From Phoronis australis (lineage: Eukaryota; Phoronida; Phoronidae): 64,000 nucleotides of DNA. How positions within the stretch are numbered: position 1 is the first letter of the stretch; the number at the start of each line of letters is the position of its first letter. Position numbers and translations under genes: made by a program. The stretch spans positions 291,028 through 355,027 of the forward strand of contig NMRA01000271.1 in the NCBI GenBank assembly GCA_002633005.1. Direction: 5' to 3'. This document shows, one piece after another, positions 43,301-53,885 of the stretch. The notes beneath the pieces were generated by a model that did no database searches, had not been told where the DNA came from, and saw nothing but the letters and a program-made list of their open reading frames with translations.

Positions 43301-44137
43301 GGTTCTTTCCCCCATTGCCTCCAAATTTGTCCCTCGCCATCAGCTCCAGATTTGCTCCTCTCTAGCAATACCAACTTTGCGCCCCGGTTGTCGCCACATT
43401 TGTCCTTCAAATCACCATTTTGTCACATACAAGTCAAATGACATAGCTTTGCCCTTCAAATTACTATGTTGTCACATACAAGTTAAATGACACTATAGCT
43501 TTCCACCATCGATGCATCATGAGTCACTGAATGTTGTGTGACGCAGGTGACCAAATCTGTGTTTGCTAAAAGTTTACAGTAAAGCTACTGATTTCTGTTC
43601 TAAGGTGCTAAATGTGGAAGAAACGATCGCCATTTCTGGTCAGATGATGAATGACTTTAACTACATGGCCGTTTTAGAAGAAATCTTTTTAGCGGGCAAT
43701 CTGAGACGGGACTCTTTGCCATCCACGTTTGACAGTATGAGTCCAGAAGAGCAGGTAAGGAGTTGTGCGGGGTCGGAAAAGCCAACTACAACCACTACCA
43801 GATTATTGCTTTGTAAATTTAATTGAAATTGAAAACTGCGTGCACATCAATTTACCAGTTGCAATTAATCCAGTTTCGCCCAAATCGTTAGTGGATGATT
43901 TCTAATTAATTAATATGAAGACTGTTTTAAAATTTTGCAGTTTCTATATTTCTCGTCAATAAATATTAATAAATATCAATATTTTAATCTCCATTTCAGA
44001 TAAAAACAGTTTTATCACTCCTCCCCTCATCCATTTTACAAAAAGGTCAAGAGGTCAACAAAGCTGCACAAGACCAGTTGCTTCATGTTTCGGAGCCAAA
44101 GAAAAAAAATGCAAAGAAAGTCAAAAAGAAACAGTAA
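31358..44137 (+). CDS. Membrane-anchored JmjC/cupin-8 Fe(II)/2-oxoglutarate oxygenase
   Basis: Predicted hydroxylase or demethylase of the JmjC/cupin-8 fold. Exons: 31358-31360 (ATG only, before GTAAGT), 32204-32616, 38062-38170, 38706-38858, 40103-40264, 41002-41087, 42556-42676, 43605-43754 and 44000-44137 (TAA 44135-44137). Phases agree and the sum is 1335 nt, 444 residues. If translation starts at the second ATG (32216) it is 439 residues. Domains: basic N-terminus, one membrane helix, N-glycosylation sequons (NYT, NLT), the JmjC core with H-x-D (YLHIDPYNW) and a distal His in PTGWFHQ, and the K-x2-RW element. The C-terminus is lysine-rich (PKKKNAKK). Positive-inside rules put the catalytic part in the ER/Golgi lumen. 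The core resembles JMJD6-like proteins; I cannot name the orthologue. Confidence 0.9.
31975..32130. repeat. ~28-bp degenerate minisatellite upstream of the oxygenase coding exon
   Basis: Imperfect repeats of TTATCATTAACCTGATG[AG]T[CT][GA]TT with variants (CATTAACCCGTTG, CATCAACCCGATG, CATTAAATTGATG). At least five units; it ends about 70 bases before the acceptor of the exon at 32204. Confidence 0.75.
32204..32616 (+). CDS. Oxygenase exon 2: cytosolic tail and membrane anchor
   Basis: After TTGTCTTTTTCAG the exon reads QHRKMGKNKDKYMHVLQSRK, then a Trp-rich junction (KKEWSWTHL), about 21 hydrophobic residues (ITALISVIIAINVALI..), and NNYTFLPSIHYF. Many lysines precede the helix and few follow it, giving a type II orientation. 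The last part, SLEEFNDVYNGKW, is the usual lead-in to the JmjC domain in this family. Confidence 0.88.
34561..34594. repeat. Perfect 15-bp hairpin with 4-nt loop
   Basis: AGGAAGAGATAACCA, TCTT, TGGTTATCTCTTCCT. Lies alone in the 5.4-kb first large intron of the oxygenase gene. No T-run follows, and no mature-miRNA-length flanking pairing is obvious. Confidence 0.8.
35690..35890 (+). repeat. Dispersed repeat family A, partial copy 5
   Basis: Keeps GGTAAAAGTA, GAATGTTCGAGATGAAATCTC, TTTTATGTAAGTTTCTAGAT and CACATTTTAAAAACGA, then ends early. Confidence 0.5.
35900..37020. mobile_element. Possible inserted element ending in ACTTGGCGGAA palindrome
   Basis: AACTTGGCGGAATTAATCGC at 35909 and the palindrome ACTTGGCGGAA-GAA-TTCCGCCAAGT at 36994-37018 bracket about 1.1 kb that includes many GCCGCCATNTT/ACTTCCGG phrases and repeat-like GTTGTGTGCAAATTTTGTGA. 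The shared ACTTGGCGGAA at both ends suggests one element boundary or a tandem join. No transposase ORF was recognised. Confidence 0.35.
38383..38443. repeat. 31-bp tandem duplication
   Basis: GGTTCCGAATCTCTGCGTGT followed by TCTTTTCTCA[TC] occurs twice in a row (38383-38413, 38414-38443), identical except for the last base. Intronic. Confidence 0.9.
40103..40264 (+). CDS. Oxygenase exon 5: H-x-D metal-binding core
   Basis: Encodes IYCDQDYFKLFSEEIRPWHA, MLLWGTPYSRSYLHIDPYNW and TGTNAVLKGRKRWK. His and Asp of YLHID are the two facial-triad ligands on the second β-strand of the jelly roll. The KGRKRW segment is the expected region for the 2-oxoglutarate-binding Lys. Confidence 0.92.
41648..42208 (+). 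mobile_element. 3' end of a non-LTR retrotransposon (CR1/L2/jockey-like)
   Basis: Starts with the tail of a reverse transcriptase reading frame: GLVPTYLSANFKM, NRYNTRSS, a frameshift, then NSLPVDARSTSSF-x-TFKR and RFNFM-stop. P-x-YLS, TRS, NSLP and SFKxxL are the usual last motifs in these elements. A T-rich 3' untranslated region follows to about 42208 (GGGCCCCCATGGAAAGCAG ... CCTCATTGTAAATATT). 5'-truncated and frameshifted, so dead. It lies in the intron between exons 41002-41087 and 42556-42676. Confidence 0.7.
42556..42676 (+). CDS. Oxygenase exon 7: distal His ligand
   Basis: Encodes LVDSFDPNYKIYPLFKNAEY, then LEVDQLPGELMIIPTGWFHQ. The pattern G-E/D-x3-IP-x-GW-x-H is the third metal ligand motif of JmjC/cupin-8 enzymes, so all three ligands are kept and the enzyme is probably active. 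Confidence 0.92.
42750..42985 (+). repeat. Dispersed repeat family C, diverged copy
   Basis: TTCTCAGTCACGAAAGACTG, CCCAGCCGTCATGGCCGGGA and TACTTTTGGCTTGCACAGTA match phrases at 6290-6410 in the same order and orientation. A related second stretch may follow at 43075-43190. Confidence 0.45.
43257..43340. repeat. Exact 42-bp tandem duplication
   Basis: CTGGTTCTTTCCCCCATTGC ... CTCGCCAT occurs twice without change (43257-43298, 43299-43340). Exactness points to a recent event. Confidence 0.92.
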
Positions 44138-44321
44138 CCTGCCGATGCCATTATTTCCTCAGTTTTTCAAGTCTTGGTCCCTAATTTGTGTGGGGTATTA
44201 TTACCAGTAAGAAACTGCCGTAGGTTTTGTTAGATAAAAATTTTAACAAAATATTAATTTTCATTTTTTCTTTAAACGACCTTTGAACTAAGTCCACTTC
44301 TGGTCAAAAGATCTAAGCAGT

Positions 44322-44327
44322 AATAAA
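44322..44327 (+). promoter_or_regulatory. Candidate polyadenylation signal of the oxygenase gene
   Basis: AATAAA 185 bases after the TAA stop, in AT-rich 3' untranslated sequence. Confidence 0.5.
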
Positions 44328-45170
44328 GTATTCTTGTACGAGGTAACTGTCTCCGCTCAAAGTGTGCTGAAGCTATCTTCCGGGCTTTATTCATTGCCTA
44401 GGCAATTATACATTTTTTTAGCAATCTCACTATTTTTATTTGGACAATATTATTTGTTGTAGTTTTGTTGACAATTGGTTTATAAGGTTTTGTTCTTTCA
44501 AGTACGTCACTCAATCAAGACTTGCCCTTGTGTGTTAAGAAACTGGTGCTTAAGCAAAAAAAAGCTAGTACTTTAAACAAAGATGTGCAATTACATAACA
44601 AATGTTGTCGGTCAGTAGAAACATTTGTGAGAAAAGCCATACGTTTTTCACGAAGGCCTAAAAGCACAATGACGATGCAATAGGATGTGGTAAGCTGTTT
44701 AATCCAATTAGTCGTCCAACAGTATTGAAGACACTGTCATTAGTGACCTTGTGTGAATTACATGTTCAAGTCATGGGAACGATTGCATGATCAGGACCTC
44801 CGACTCGAGTCGTTCACACGATTGTGTACAACCTGTTCTTTATTGTTTGAAGCTTGATTTAGAAGCTTTTAAGTGTTTTTGTTCGTTGCATAATACTCAA
44901 GTTCTGCTTTGTTTTATTTATGTTTAATCTTACCGTATTTGAGTAATTTTTTATTGATCACCTACCGAATTATTATCTTGTGCTCTTTTATTTTCTGTTA
45001 TAATTTGTTGCATTTAATTAAACTGTTTTAATAATCTGTTGGCTTATTACGTACTAGGTACAGTGCATGGAAAAGTAGAAAATGGCTCAAAATTTGCCAT
45101 CATCGCAGCTAATCACTAGTGGAATTCACCACAAGAATAACTGGAATGGCCAGCCGTGATGAGTTAAGGT

Positions 45171-45176
45171 TTTATT
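45171..45176 (-). promoter_or_regulatory. Candidate polyadenylation signal of PIK3R4
   Basis: TTTATT on the plus strand is AATAAA on the minus strand, about 1.3 kb after the PIK3R4 stop. Together with 44322 it would leave the two convergent transcripts about 0.8 kb apart. Other AT-rich candidates exist. Confidence 0.3.
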
Positions 45177-46471
45177 GACGTCATGACGACAAATTTTGTC
45201 CGATTGCTTTTGGCACATACTGTAAAACAAATTTCACTCCCAGACAGTCAAATACACTGCACGGCACTTGGTTCACTGTTGAAGGAAGAATCAATACATA
45301 ATTATTTTAATTATAAAAACCCATTGATTATCCCGTGTAAATAATTTTCAGTGCACATACAACTGATTTTGAAAGCATCCTACTTGAAAAGAAACCTTTC
45401 GCGCAAATAGTGTGTCCTGATAATGCTTCGAATTTGAAAATGGACTGGAATGAACTATAAACGTCGTAGTAACTGTTACTGGACAGCAATTCTCTGCTTT
45501 TAATATCCACGAGACAAAAATACAAATGATCATCAGTCTTCATTTCAAACACGTCAATTAGTTCATAGCTGTAATATTTATGCCATTAGAATCCACATAA
45601 TATATCATCAACAATTCCATTTTGTATACATTATTCTATCAAATACAAGTAATGACATAGACACTATGAGAAGTATACGGGTAGCCTGGACTTACTCCTC
45701 AACAATGACTTGCGTACTGGCACGATCTTGGAGCTCCTGGTAGCCAAGACAGTCACATTAAATAAATTTAGTTACGCATAGTTCACTAAGGATAGTACTC
45801 AACTAAATTTTTGATTTGTGGCAATTTGGAATTCTTTGTATCATCTTCATTTACATACATTTTCACGAAAACAATATACACTTCAAGTTGTCATTTTGAT
45901 CCCATCTCTGTAAATTTTTTACCTTGAGCTAATGCCCAACAAAACCGAACGACAGCTGAACCCAGGATTGCTCATAAGCTTAAACTGCAAATTGGCCAAT
46001 GATCACACCACTACACAAAGAACCTTCATCAGAATGAACAATAGACCAGGCGGCCACATTGGGACACATTGAAAATTTAAGCTCAAAGCATAGCTGTGCT
46101 GACAGATACTTTTAATAGCTATTTTAAAGATAATTTACTTGTATCTTTTTACTGCAAACAGGTGAAACGAGTACAAACAAATTTTCAGAGAAAGATGACC
46201 AAGAGCAGCATATGGTGATTACAAAACTTAAAAAATGTTTATCTTAGTTCATAATTTCAAAGAGTTGGCAATGATATCTAATACAAATAAACTTCAAATA
46301 TCGTCTATGTTTAAGAATTCATGAGCGCAAGTTGTACATTAAGTAAAAGTTTTAATAAAATGGAGCTTCGTGACTGTCTTAGCTGTGGCTAGACGTATGA
46401 CCTTGGATGAAACAACCATTGTATAGAAATTGCTTGAAGATCTCAACCACGCGCGGCAGTCAGACATTTTC

Positions 46472-49400
46472 TCACTTCCACACCTTGACAACTCCGTCCC
46501 TAGAACTGGTCACTATGAAGCATTGTTCAGTCTGATACATGTTGATATCAGAGATTATATCGTGGTGCCCCTGGGGTGGGGCATCAGGGCCCCTGCGTGG
46601 AATGTCCTCCTGTCCACTTGGCTTCACCTTACTGTAGGTCTCTTGAATCACCTCAGTGCCATCAATGACCTTTGATCTGGATGGGCAAAAAAATCATTTA
46701 CTTCGCAATTCAACTTAGATTAGGTAAGATTATCTCCCTATGCAATCACAGGCATAATTTACAAATGGAAAAATATGACATTATCTTGAAATTTTGGAAG
46801 TCAAAAGCAACGCTAAGCAACTATTTGTTCTTTAAATAACTACCCTTTCTTATACATTGTGACTGGCCAAATGACACTGAATGTATTGCAAGAGATGACT
46901 GGCTTGGAAACATTGAGAGTTGGATTCCTACTGTACAAAACCAAACCTATCAATCTTCTTTCAATAACTAATTGCTGCAAAATATAACATCTGCTCTGTA
47001 TGTGTTTGCTTTCAATTGTCAGTTAATGTTATTACTCATGGAAGATGAAAAGGATAGGAATCGTCAAAGCTTTCACGTTACAAGTCCTACTGCAAGCTTG
47101 TGCCAAAAGTTGGTAAAGTACATAAGGAAAATTGGATATGCCCACTTCTTTGCAATGAGAATAAAATGGAAAATGAGAATCACACTTTGTATAATGCGTG
47201 GAGAATAAATTAAAACACAATATGATTTGTGAACCAATTGCTGTATAGAAGACACACAAGGCTATACTGCCCGAGCCTCCAGCCACAACACTGGAGTAAT
47301 TTGTGTGAGGTGATGATATACCTATATGACGAGACAGTGGTCTGGTTTGCTGGGTCGCTCGCTGCTCCGACGACTATGTAAGAACTCTCAGGAGAGGCCA
47401 GGTCCCAGTATCTGATCCTCATATCAGAGCCTGCCGTGAGCACAAATGGAGAGCTATCAACCAATCCCATGTACAGCCCATTTATGGAATGATTGGACGC
47501 CTACAAAGAATGTGAACACAATTACAAAACACACTTTCGAAAAATTAATGCTCTGCTCAACAGATAAGTCTCCTGTTGCTAATTGTAGGAAACGACACTG
47601 ATTTCATAGCTTGAGAACCCTATATGCATTCTTTAAAAAATTTGAGGAATTGATGTTTTCCTCTGCATGAAGACTGTGTTTTGGTATAACACATCACAAC
47701 CACTTCCTTGCAAAGAACAAAACAGACTTTTTAAACTTATCTCCTCACATTCATATTTTGGCCCCTTTCACGGCACCTAGCACTTCGTCCATAGAGGGGT
47801 ACAAGAACTTCAAGTGAGATCATAAATTCTCGATACCACAAACACTGTGTAATCTAAGTAGCTCCTTTTGAGCGCAACAGAGCAATTACTACATTAGTCA
47901 TGACTTCACAAGAACAAACGACTGGCTGAAATAAATTGCTGCAATAGCCAAAGTTGTCATGTTTTTCAGACGACTTTATTGCCAAAAAATTTTCAAAATT
48001 TCACTGCGTGTTTGTTGATGACAGTTGTGCAGTATAGTTTTCAAATAATACCGCAAAACCGTCTTCCTGTCTTATCGAAAAAGTTGCTAAAATAAAATTT
48101 TATTTTTCCACCATGTGTTCTAATTTGAAGAAACTTTTATTACCATTATTGGACTTGACTTTTGACAAGTATTTTCAATCCAGACACACCCACCCTAATA
48201 TATTCATAGGCATTTCCATCGAGTTTTATTAACTCTTTGAAGCTTGGTAGCTAACTAGTGTGGAATTCGAGATGCGGGAGAAAACTATGAACTATGATAT
48301 CTTCATTGGAAACTGTCATCATCTTGTGTTGACACTTAAATCAAAATATTTTTGTAATGACCCATTCTATCAGGATACTTTGTCATCAATTCATCTTCAG
48401 TGTTATGAATTACAAAACAATTTCAAAGACTTTTTTATCAGATATGCTTGGGGGCTGTTTCTCAAAAAATCTAACTGTCTTTTGACTAAACATCTGTGTA
48501 CGGATAGCTTAGCAAGTTTCACAAAATCAGGCAAGGGCTATAAAAATCAGAAAATCTGTCTACAACTCAAAGCAAACTAAAATAAAAAGCCAAAAGACAA
48601 AAAAATCAACTTTCTGTTACAGATTCTTCGAAAAACAGGCCATTGGTATACTCAACTCCCAGGCAGCTGGTTAGTAGAGACGACTTGAGAACAAAACATC
48701 CACGAGGTGCGCTTGCCCTGAAATGTAACTGCAAAATCCAAAATGGCGTCGGAAAAACAGTTTACTCACCTCCTTAGTGGAAAATACGGGTGCACAACTG
48801 GCCCAAAGGGTCTTCTCTCTGTGTGATGTCTCTATATCCCACATAGACACCTCGTTGTTTCCTTGTAATGAGGAGACAAACCATGAACTCTTCTCTGGAT
48901 GTACAAGCAGTCGCCTCACACGAGCATCTGTCAATGAAAGTATCACACAGAGTTAATACAACACCTTATTAAGGACCTTATGGACAACTTTGTGTCTTTA
49001 GCCAAACACCTCCTGCAGAAGTATAAATTTTCTTACAGTAGAAAGACTACAGAATTTGATTTTTCACTTTATCAAGCTGCCAAGTTGGGTAATGTGATCT
49101 TGACTTTTTAGTAAATTTTATAAAAAAGTGTTCATTGATACAAAATCAATGGTATTAAAACAGGATCAAATTTCCTTTAATATAAATGTTCAAGATGAAA
49201 AATCAAAAACAGCGTTACAGTTCTCTGAATTATGATTTCATTTGATTTTGTGCATTCTTTTGAGTTTTTCCAAGATAATCATAAAATCACATACTTTGAC
49301 AGCACTCACGGTAACGTGGAACATTTCAAAAACAATTCCTAAGTGTACACTGCTAAAGCGTAGTACCTGAAAGTTTCATATGAAAGGAATCTTTCATTTC

Positions 49401-52400
49401 TGAGATACGTTTTGAAGTTGGCTAAATTTGGATATATTTTTAAAGTCCTCCATAACCTTAAACAATTCAGACAGAATATGGATTCATAAACCCATCCGTA
49501 GCAAATATTACAGAGTCAAGAGTATTCAGACATGTGCTACCTCCCCTTATTTCAAAACCTGGATTATAATCTTCTGATATTTGCAAAATCAAAATAAAAC
49601 TAGCTAAAAATACGCTGTGTCCCAGCATAATAATAATAATGAATCTGACATGTACAATTACAGCACTCATGCCTCAATTTAAAACTTACTTGTCGAATGG
49701 TTAAAGACTCTGATTGGAAGCTGAAACCTCATGTCCCAGCATACAAATGTCCCGCTGCTTGTTCCAACGCACAGCCATGATTGGTTGTGATGAACATCAA
49801 AAGAAGTGATGAGACCTGGGAAATGAAAAATGATTAAAGTAGCCAGCACGCAGTTAAGTACACATCAAATTTTGTTCACTTAAATGGTACACATTCATTA
49901 TTTACCCAGGTGAACTTTTCACCAGTAACTGACTGCATGAACATTAAAGTCCTTCTCTCACGCGTTGTTAACCCTTATTACATGGTTAGAAGATGTTATA
50001 AGGATCCAAGAAGTACCTACCCCATAACTAATACACGATCCGTACTCGAAAAAAGTTTAAATGAACGCGCCACTCACGATTCGCACCCGAAGAAACACCG
50101 CCATTTTGAACTTGCCGCGAACCCGGAAGTACAATTCATTCAGGAACCCAGGCCGAGAAAACGCCGTCAGTGCGACTGGAGCAGTGCCTGTACTGTTACC
50201 AGCCAGCAAACGGGAATAAAAAAATCAACAGCGCACCTTAATTTTGATAAAATCGAACTACAGACAATTTTATGGAATTTGCTGAAGAAATGATGTGGCG
50301 AATAAATTTTGACAGAAATTATTTTGCCAGACTCGAGACCACAGCCTATCAGACCCGGTGCGGATCGAGACCAGACACTGGCGAACGGTAAATGCATGCG
50401 GTTTCAAGCTGTTTTGTCGAAGTAAAATGGTCAAATGATAAATGCTGCATATATTCAAGGGTAGTTTCAGACACTTGCACGAAATTACGGGCTGGTTAAT
50501 CCTGCGTCACACTGCCGCAGCAGACCCTAGTTAGCCTCAGTCACCAACTACCAGTGAAGACTATAGTCAAAATACAACTTGTTAGTAGGCCTATACAGCT
50601 TTGCGCCAAGGCTACCCTAGGCCTAACTGGTGGCACAGGCCACAAACACAAAAAACACGATAATTGAACAAAGTTTCTTTTTTGCAGCAACGTTTGTCAA
50701 AATGTATCAACGTTTAATTACAAAGTAGCCGATTGAACATGCCTTTCAGTTCCGCAAAAGTCGCCATTGTCGGTGCCGCCAGAAATGAGACGGGAATTGT
50801 GAGCACATTTATCACTTAATGAGTAACAAGTGCAAGGATGAAATTTGGTGAACACTGCTAAATTGTGCAGAATAGTAAGTAAAGATATGTCTAACTAAAT
50901 TTCACCATAATTTGTTGGCGAAAACAATTTACACAAAGTTTTAAACTCGTAACTCTTCCCGCTGTCCTCCAATATGGCCGACGCGATCCAAACAAAGTGA
51001 CTCAAATTTCGCCACAAAACTTGCAATAACTTTACAATGCTTGCCCCGATTTTGATACTTTTTCGATTTTTACTGAGTAGAATGTACTAGCTACCTTTCT
51101 GATGATAGCACAGTACTTTTTCAAAACCAGGAAAAAAATAAAACCAAAAACAAAATTGGTTCGACCCATATTGGTTTCTAGGTTCGACCGGCCTACGTAA
51201 GGAACTAAACACCAATGTTATTTTAACATACTAAGTACGCGTAACATTCCAAAAAAATCAACGACCACTAACTACAAACTATAAATACACTACATATGCA
51301 AACGAATCACGATATATTACTAATAAAACAAAATAATGAAGACTTTTCGAGAAAGCCATAGCACATTCAGTTACAAGGAAAGAATGGCGGCGTTCAGGAC
51401 AAGTTCCTGAACTGATGAGCAGGAAATGTGGGTACGGAAATAACCGATGACAACCAGTAATCATACGCTCAGCGAGAAGGGTCAAATACTGTCAAAAAAT
51501 CGCTTTCGGCAAGAAAGGCGAAAAGAATATAAAGAAAGGGTGTCGAAAATAAGAATTTATGTAGTAAGTATTTTGGGATACTGAAACAACATGGGCAGTT
51601 TGAGAGAAGGATTTTAAGGATATAGGCTACTGGCCGCTTCATGACATTATGCACTCTGTCAACAGACGTGTACAAGAACTTCTGTCGGCAAGAGGCCTGT
51701 TTATAAGAAAAGCTTATCTAGGGTACTACAGTGTGGAGCAATTATTGCATTGGCAATAACTCGATCCATTGCAATAAAACTCTCTAGGTTAAATAACTTG
51801 ACACTATATCATGGCCTAAAACTGGTGAAGTTTCAAACTGTTTGGTTTTTGAAGTTGAATAAGCCATAAAAAGTTAAAATTACGGCCATGTACAGTTTCA
51901 ACTTCAGCCGAAAACATTTCCTAAGATCAGATAACCTATTCTATTGTGAAGCATTCCTGCAATCTTTTGCTAGAATTCACAAGTCATAAACCATTTTATA
52001 TGTTACATTCTTGGTTAACAGAGCAGAAATGATGACATTGTATTAACTAATATTATTTTGTAGTATTTCTTCGAAAATAATTTTTCATGGCAAACAGTTG
52101 GAAAAGTAACCGGTTTTAGTTCACAATAGTTTAATTTATTTAAGCCAGCATTAGACTGCAATGACCACATTGCTAATGTGGTAATTGCCCTGACATCCAC
52201 ACAAAAGAAGCCACACCACTGTTCCTGACATCGAAGGATTATGTCTACCGTGATTTGTGTACAAATCTATTACCGAAGTACACACAGTCACGGTATGGAC
52301 CAAGTTTCTAATGGTTAAAATCATTTTTACCCAAATGCAACAAAAAGTGGCCAAAATAGTTTTGGTTCTTGATGAAAGCAGTACATATTTTGGTTTAAGT

Positions 52401-53885
52401 TACTCTTTGAACCAACTGGCCTGTGTCAGTCATGATGCCAGACAAAAGACCGCGGATCACTTAACAATGAACGACATTTGATATCTGGATTAAGCCTCTA
52501 CAGTTGAAACCAAATAGATGATTTTATAATCATGGTGTACATTAGACAATAATCATCAGATTGCTTGCAAAATTCGTTGCACATTATTTTTACACCACTC
52601 TTTTTATCCAAACTTATTGTAATCAGAGCATGTTTATGAGACTTGATACAGTTAGACTGGCTACCTGTCAAAAACATCAATCAAGAGTGCAAAAAAGTTT
52701 CCAACGGAAGCTGAAATCGCAATTAACCTTCAAAAGATGTCACCAAGAATCATACCATGCCTAGGGTCGTTCTTGAGGGTCCAGACATCCTTGGAGGACC
52801 GAAGATCCCAGCCTATTATCTCGCCATTGCCTGTGGCGTATGTAACCACCGACTGGGCACCCGTGTCAAAATAGGTCATGTCCACGATGTGACCATGATT
52901 AGCTACGTCAGTGTTGTTGTCATGTGACAGCTTTAACTGCTTGCTATTGGTCGTCGTATCTTCATCAATCCTGACCACATGGATTGTCCCATTGTCTGAT
53001 GCTGAGGCAAACGACTGCGATCCTTCACAGAAGGTCAGCGTTTTGATCTGGCCACCTGTCAATCAATACGCCATTAAAACATTTCATAACTAAGAACTCT
53101 CAATAACCAATGCACAAGGGATACTACAAAATGTTCGGTGCAAAAGTAGTTAAATAAATAAGATGTCTATGAACAGTTTAAGAAATTTAAATTCAATTCT
53201 TTACAAAAATTAAAATATTAGATTAAGTACCTTGTTTGTTGTATGTGAACTTTGACCTATTTGTAATGCTCTTTCCATCCATCCTTTGCCCCTCCCACAA
53301 TTTCACATTGCCATCACTTGAGCACGTAGCAAAATATGTGTGATCATGACTGACAACAATTCTGAAAGAACAAAATTCTGTTCGTAGATCTTAAGTTCCT
53401 AGTTATTAAAGAATAGTGGGGCACTCGAAATTTCCTCGAATATTATTTATTAAATACATGTGAAAACAACGAAGCAAAATTTTCTCATAGTTGACTTTTG
53501 CCAATACATTGGACAATTACAAGTTTCTGCGGGTTTATGCCAAAAAAACTAAAAAATTACCACTGCGTTATCAGGTTGAGAATTTACTGTTTCAGGACCA
53601 GAAGTAGAGTAACAGCTGGTAGTAATTATTTGAAAACAGGATCTTCCTCAGTATATTGTTGCCGTAATGAGATTACAAGCAATCGAGAACTCCACCTGTT
53701 GATGGCGGCACGGTGCTCATGTAAGTGTGCCACCAGCAGTCCCTTTGGCCTCCAGCTGAGCGGGGGAGGTTTGTCATCAAAGATGGCCGCCTCCATCAAG
53801 TCTTTGGTGACGCAGTCCTTGGCGTACTGATCTCTCTTGCTGTGCACGAGTTGGCGCAGCTCCAACTTACACAGAGAGCATTTGT
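46472..53885 (-). CDS. PIK3R4: PIK3R4 exons for the WD40 propeller
   Basis: Seven exons. Highlights in order: [140 protein letters not shown]; and the last blade [15 protein letters not shown] just before TGA. The protein ends at the same residue (KVWK) as human PIK3R4. The propeller takes part in Rab-dependent membrane recruitment of VPS34 complexes. Confidence 0.96.

Noticed and set aside
44102-44134. KKxx-type ER-retrieval signal at the oxygenase C-terminus (KKKQ)
   Set aside because: The predicted type II topology puts the C-terminus in the lumen, where this cytosolic sorting signal would not work.
50740-51000. Possible promoter or first exon of another gene inside PIK3R4
   Set aside because: Some GC-richer sequence and ATGCC starts are present, but no open frame with a donor site or recognisable protein follows.
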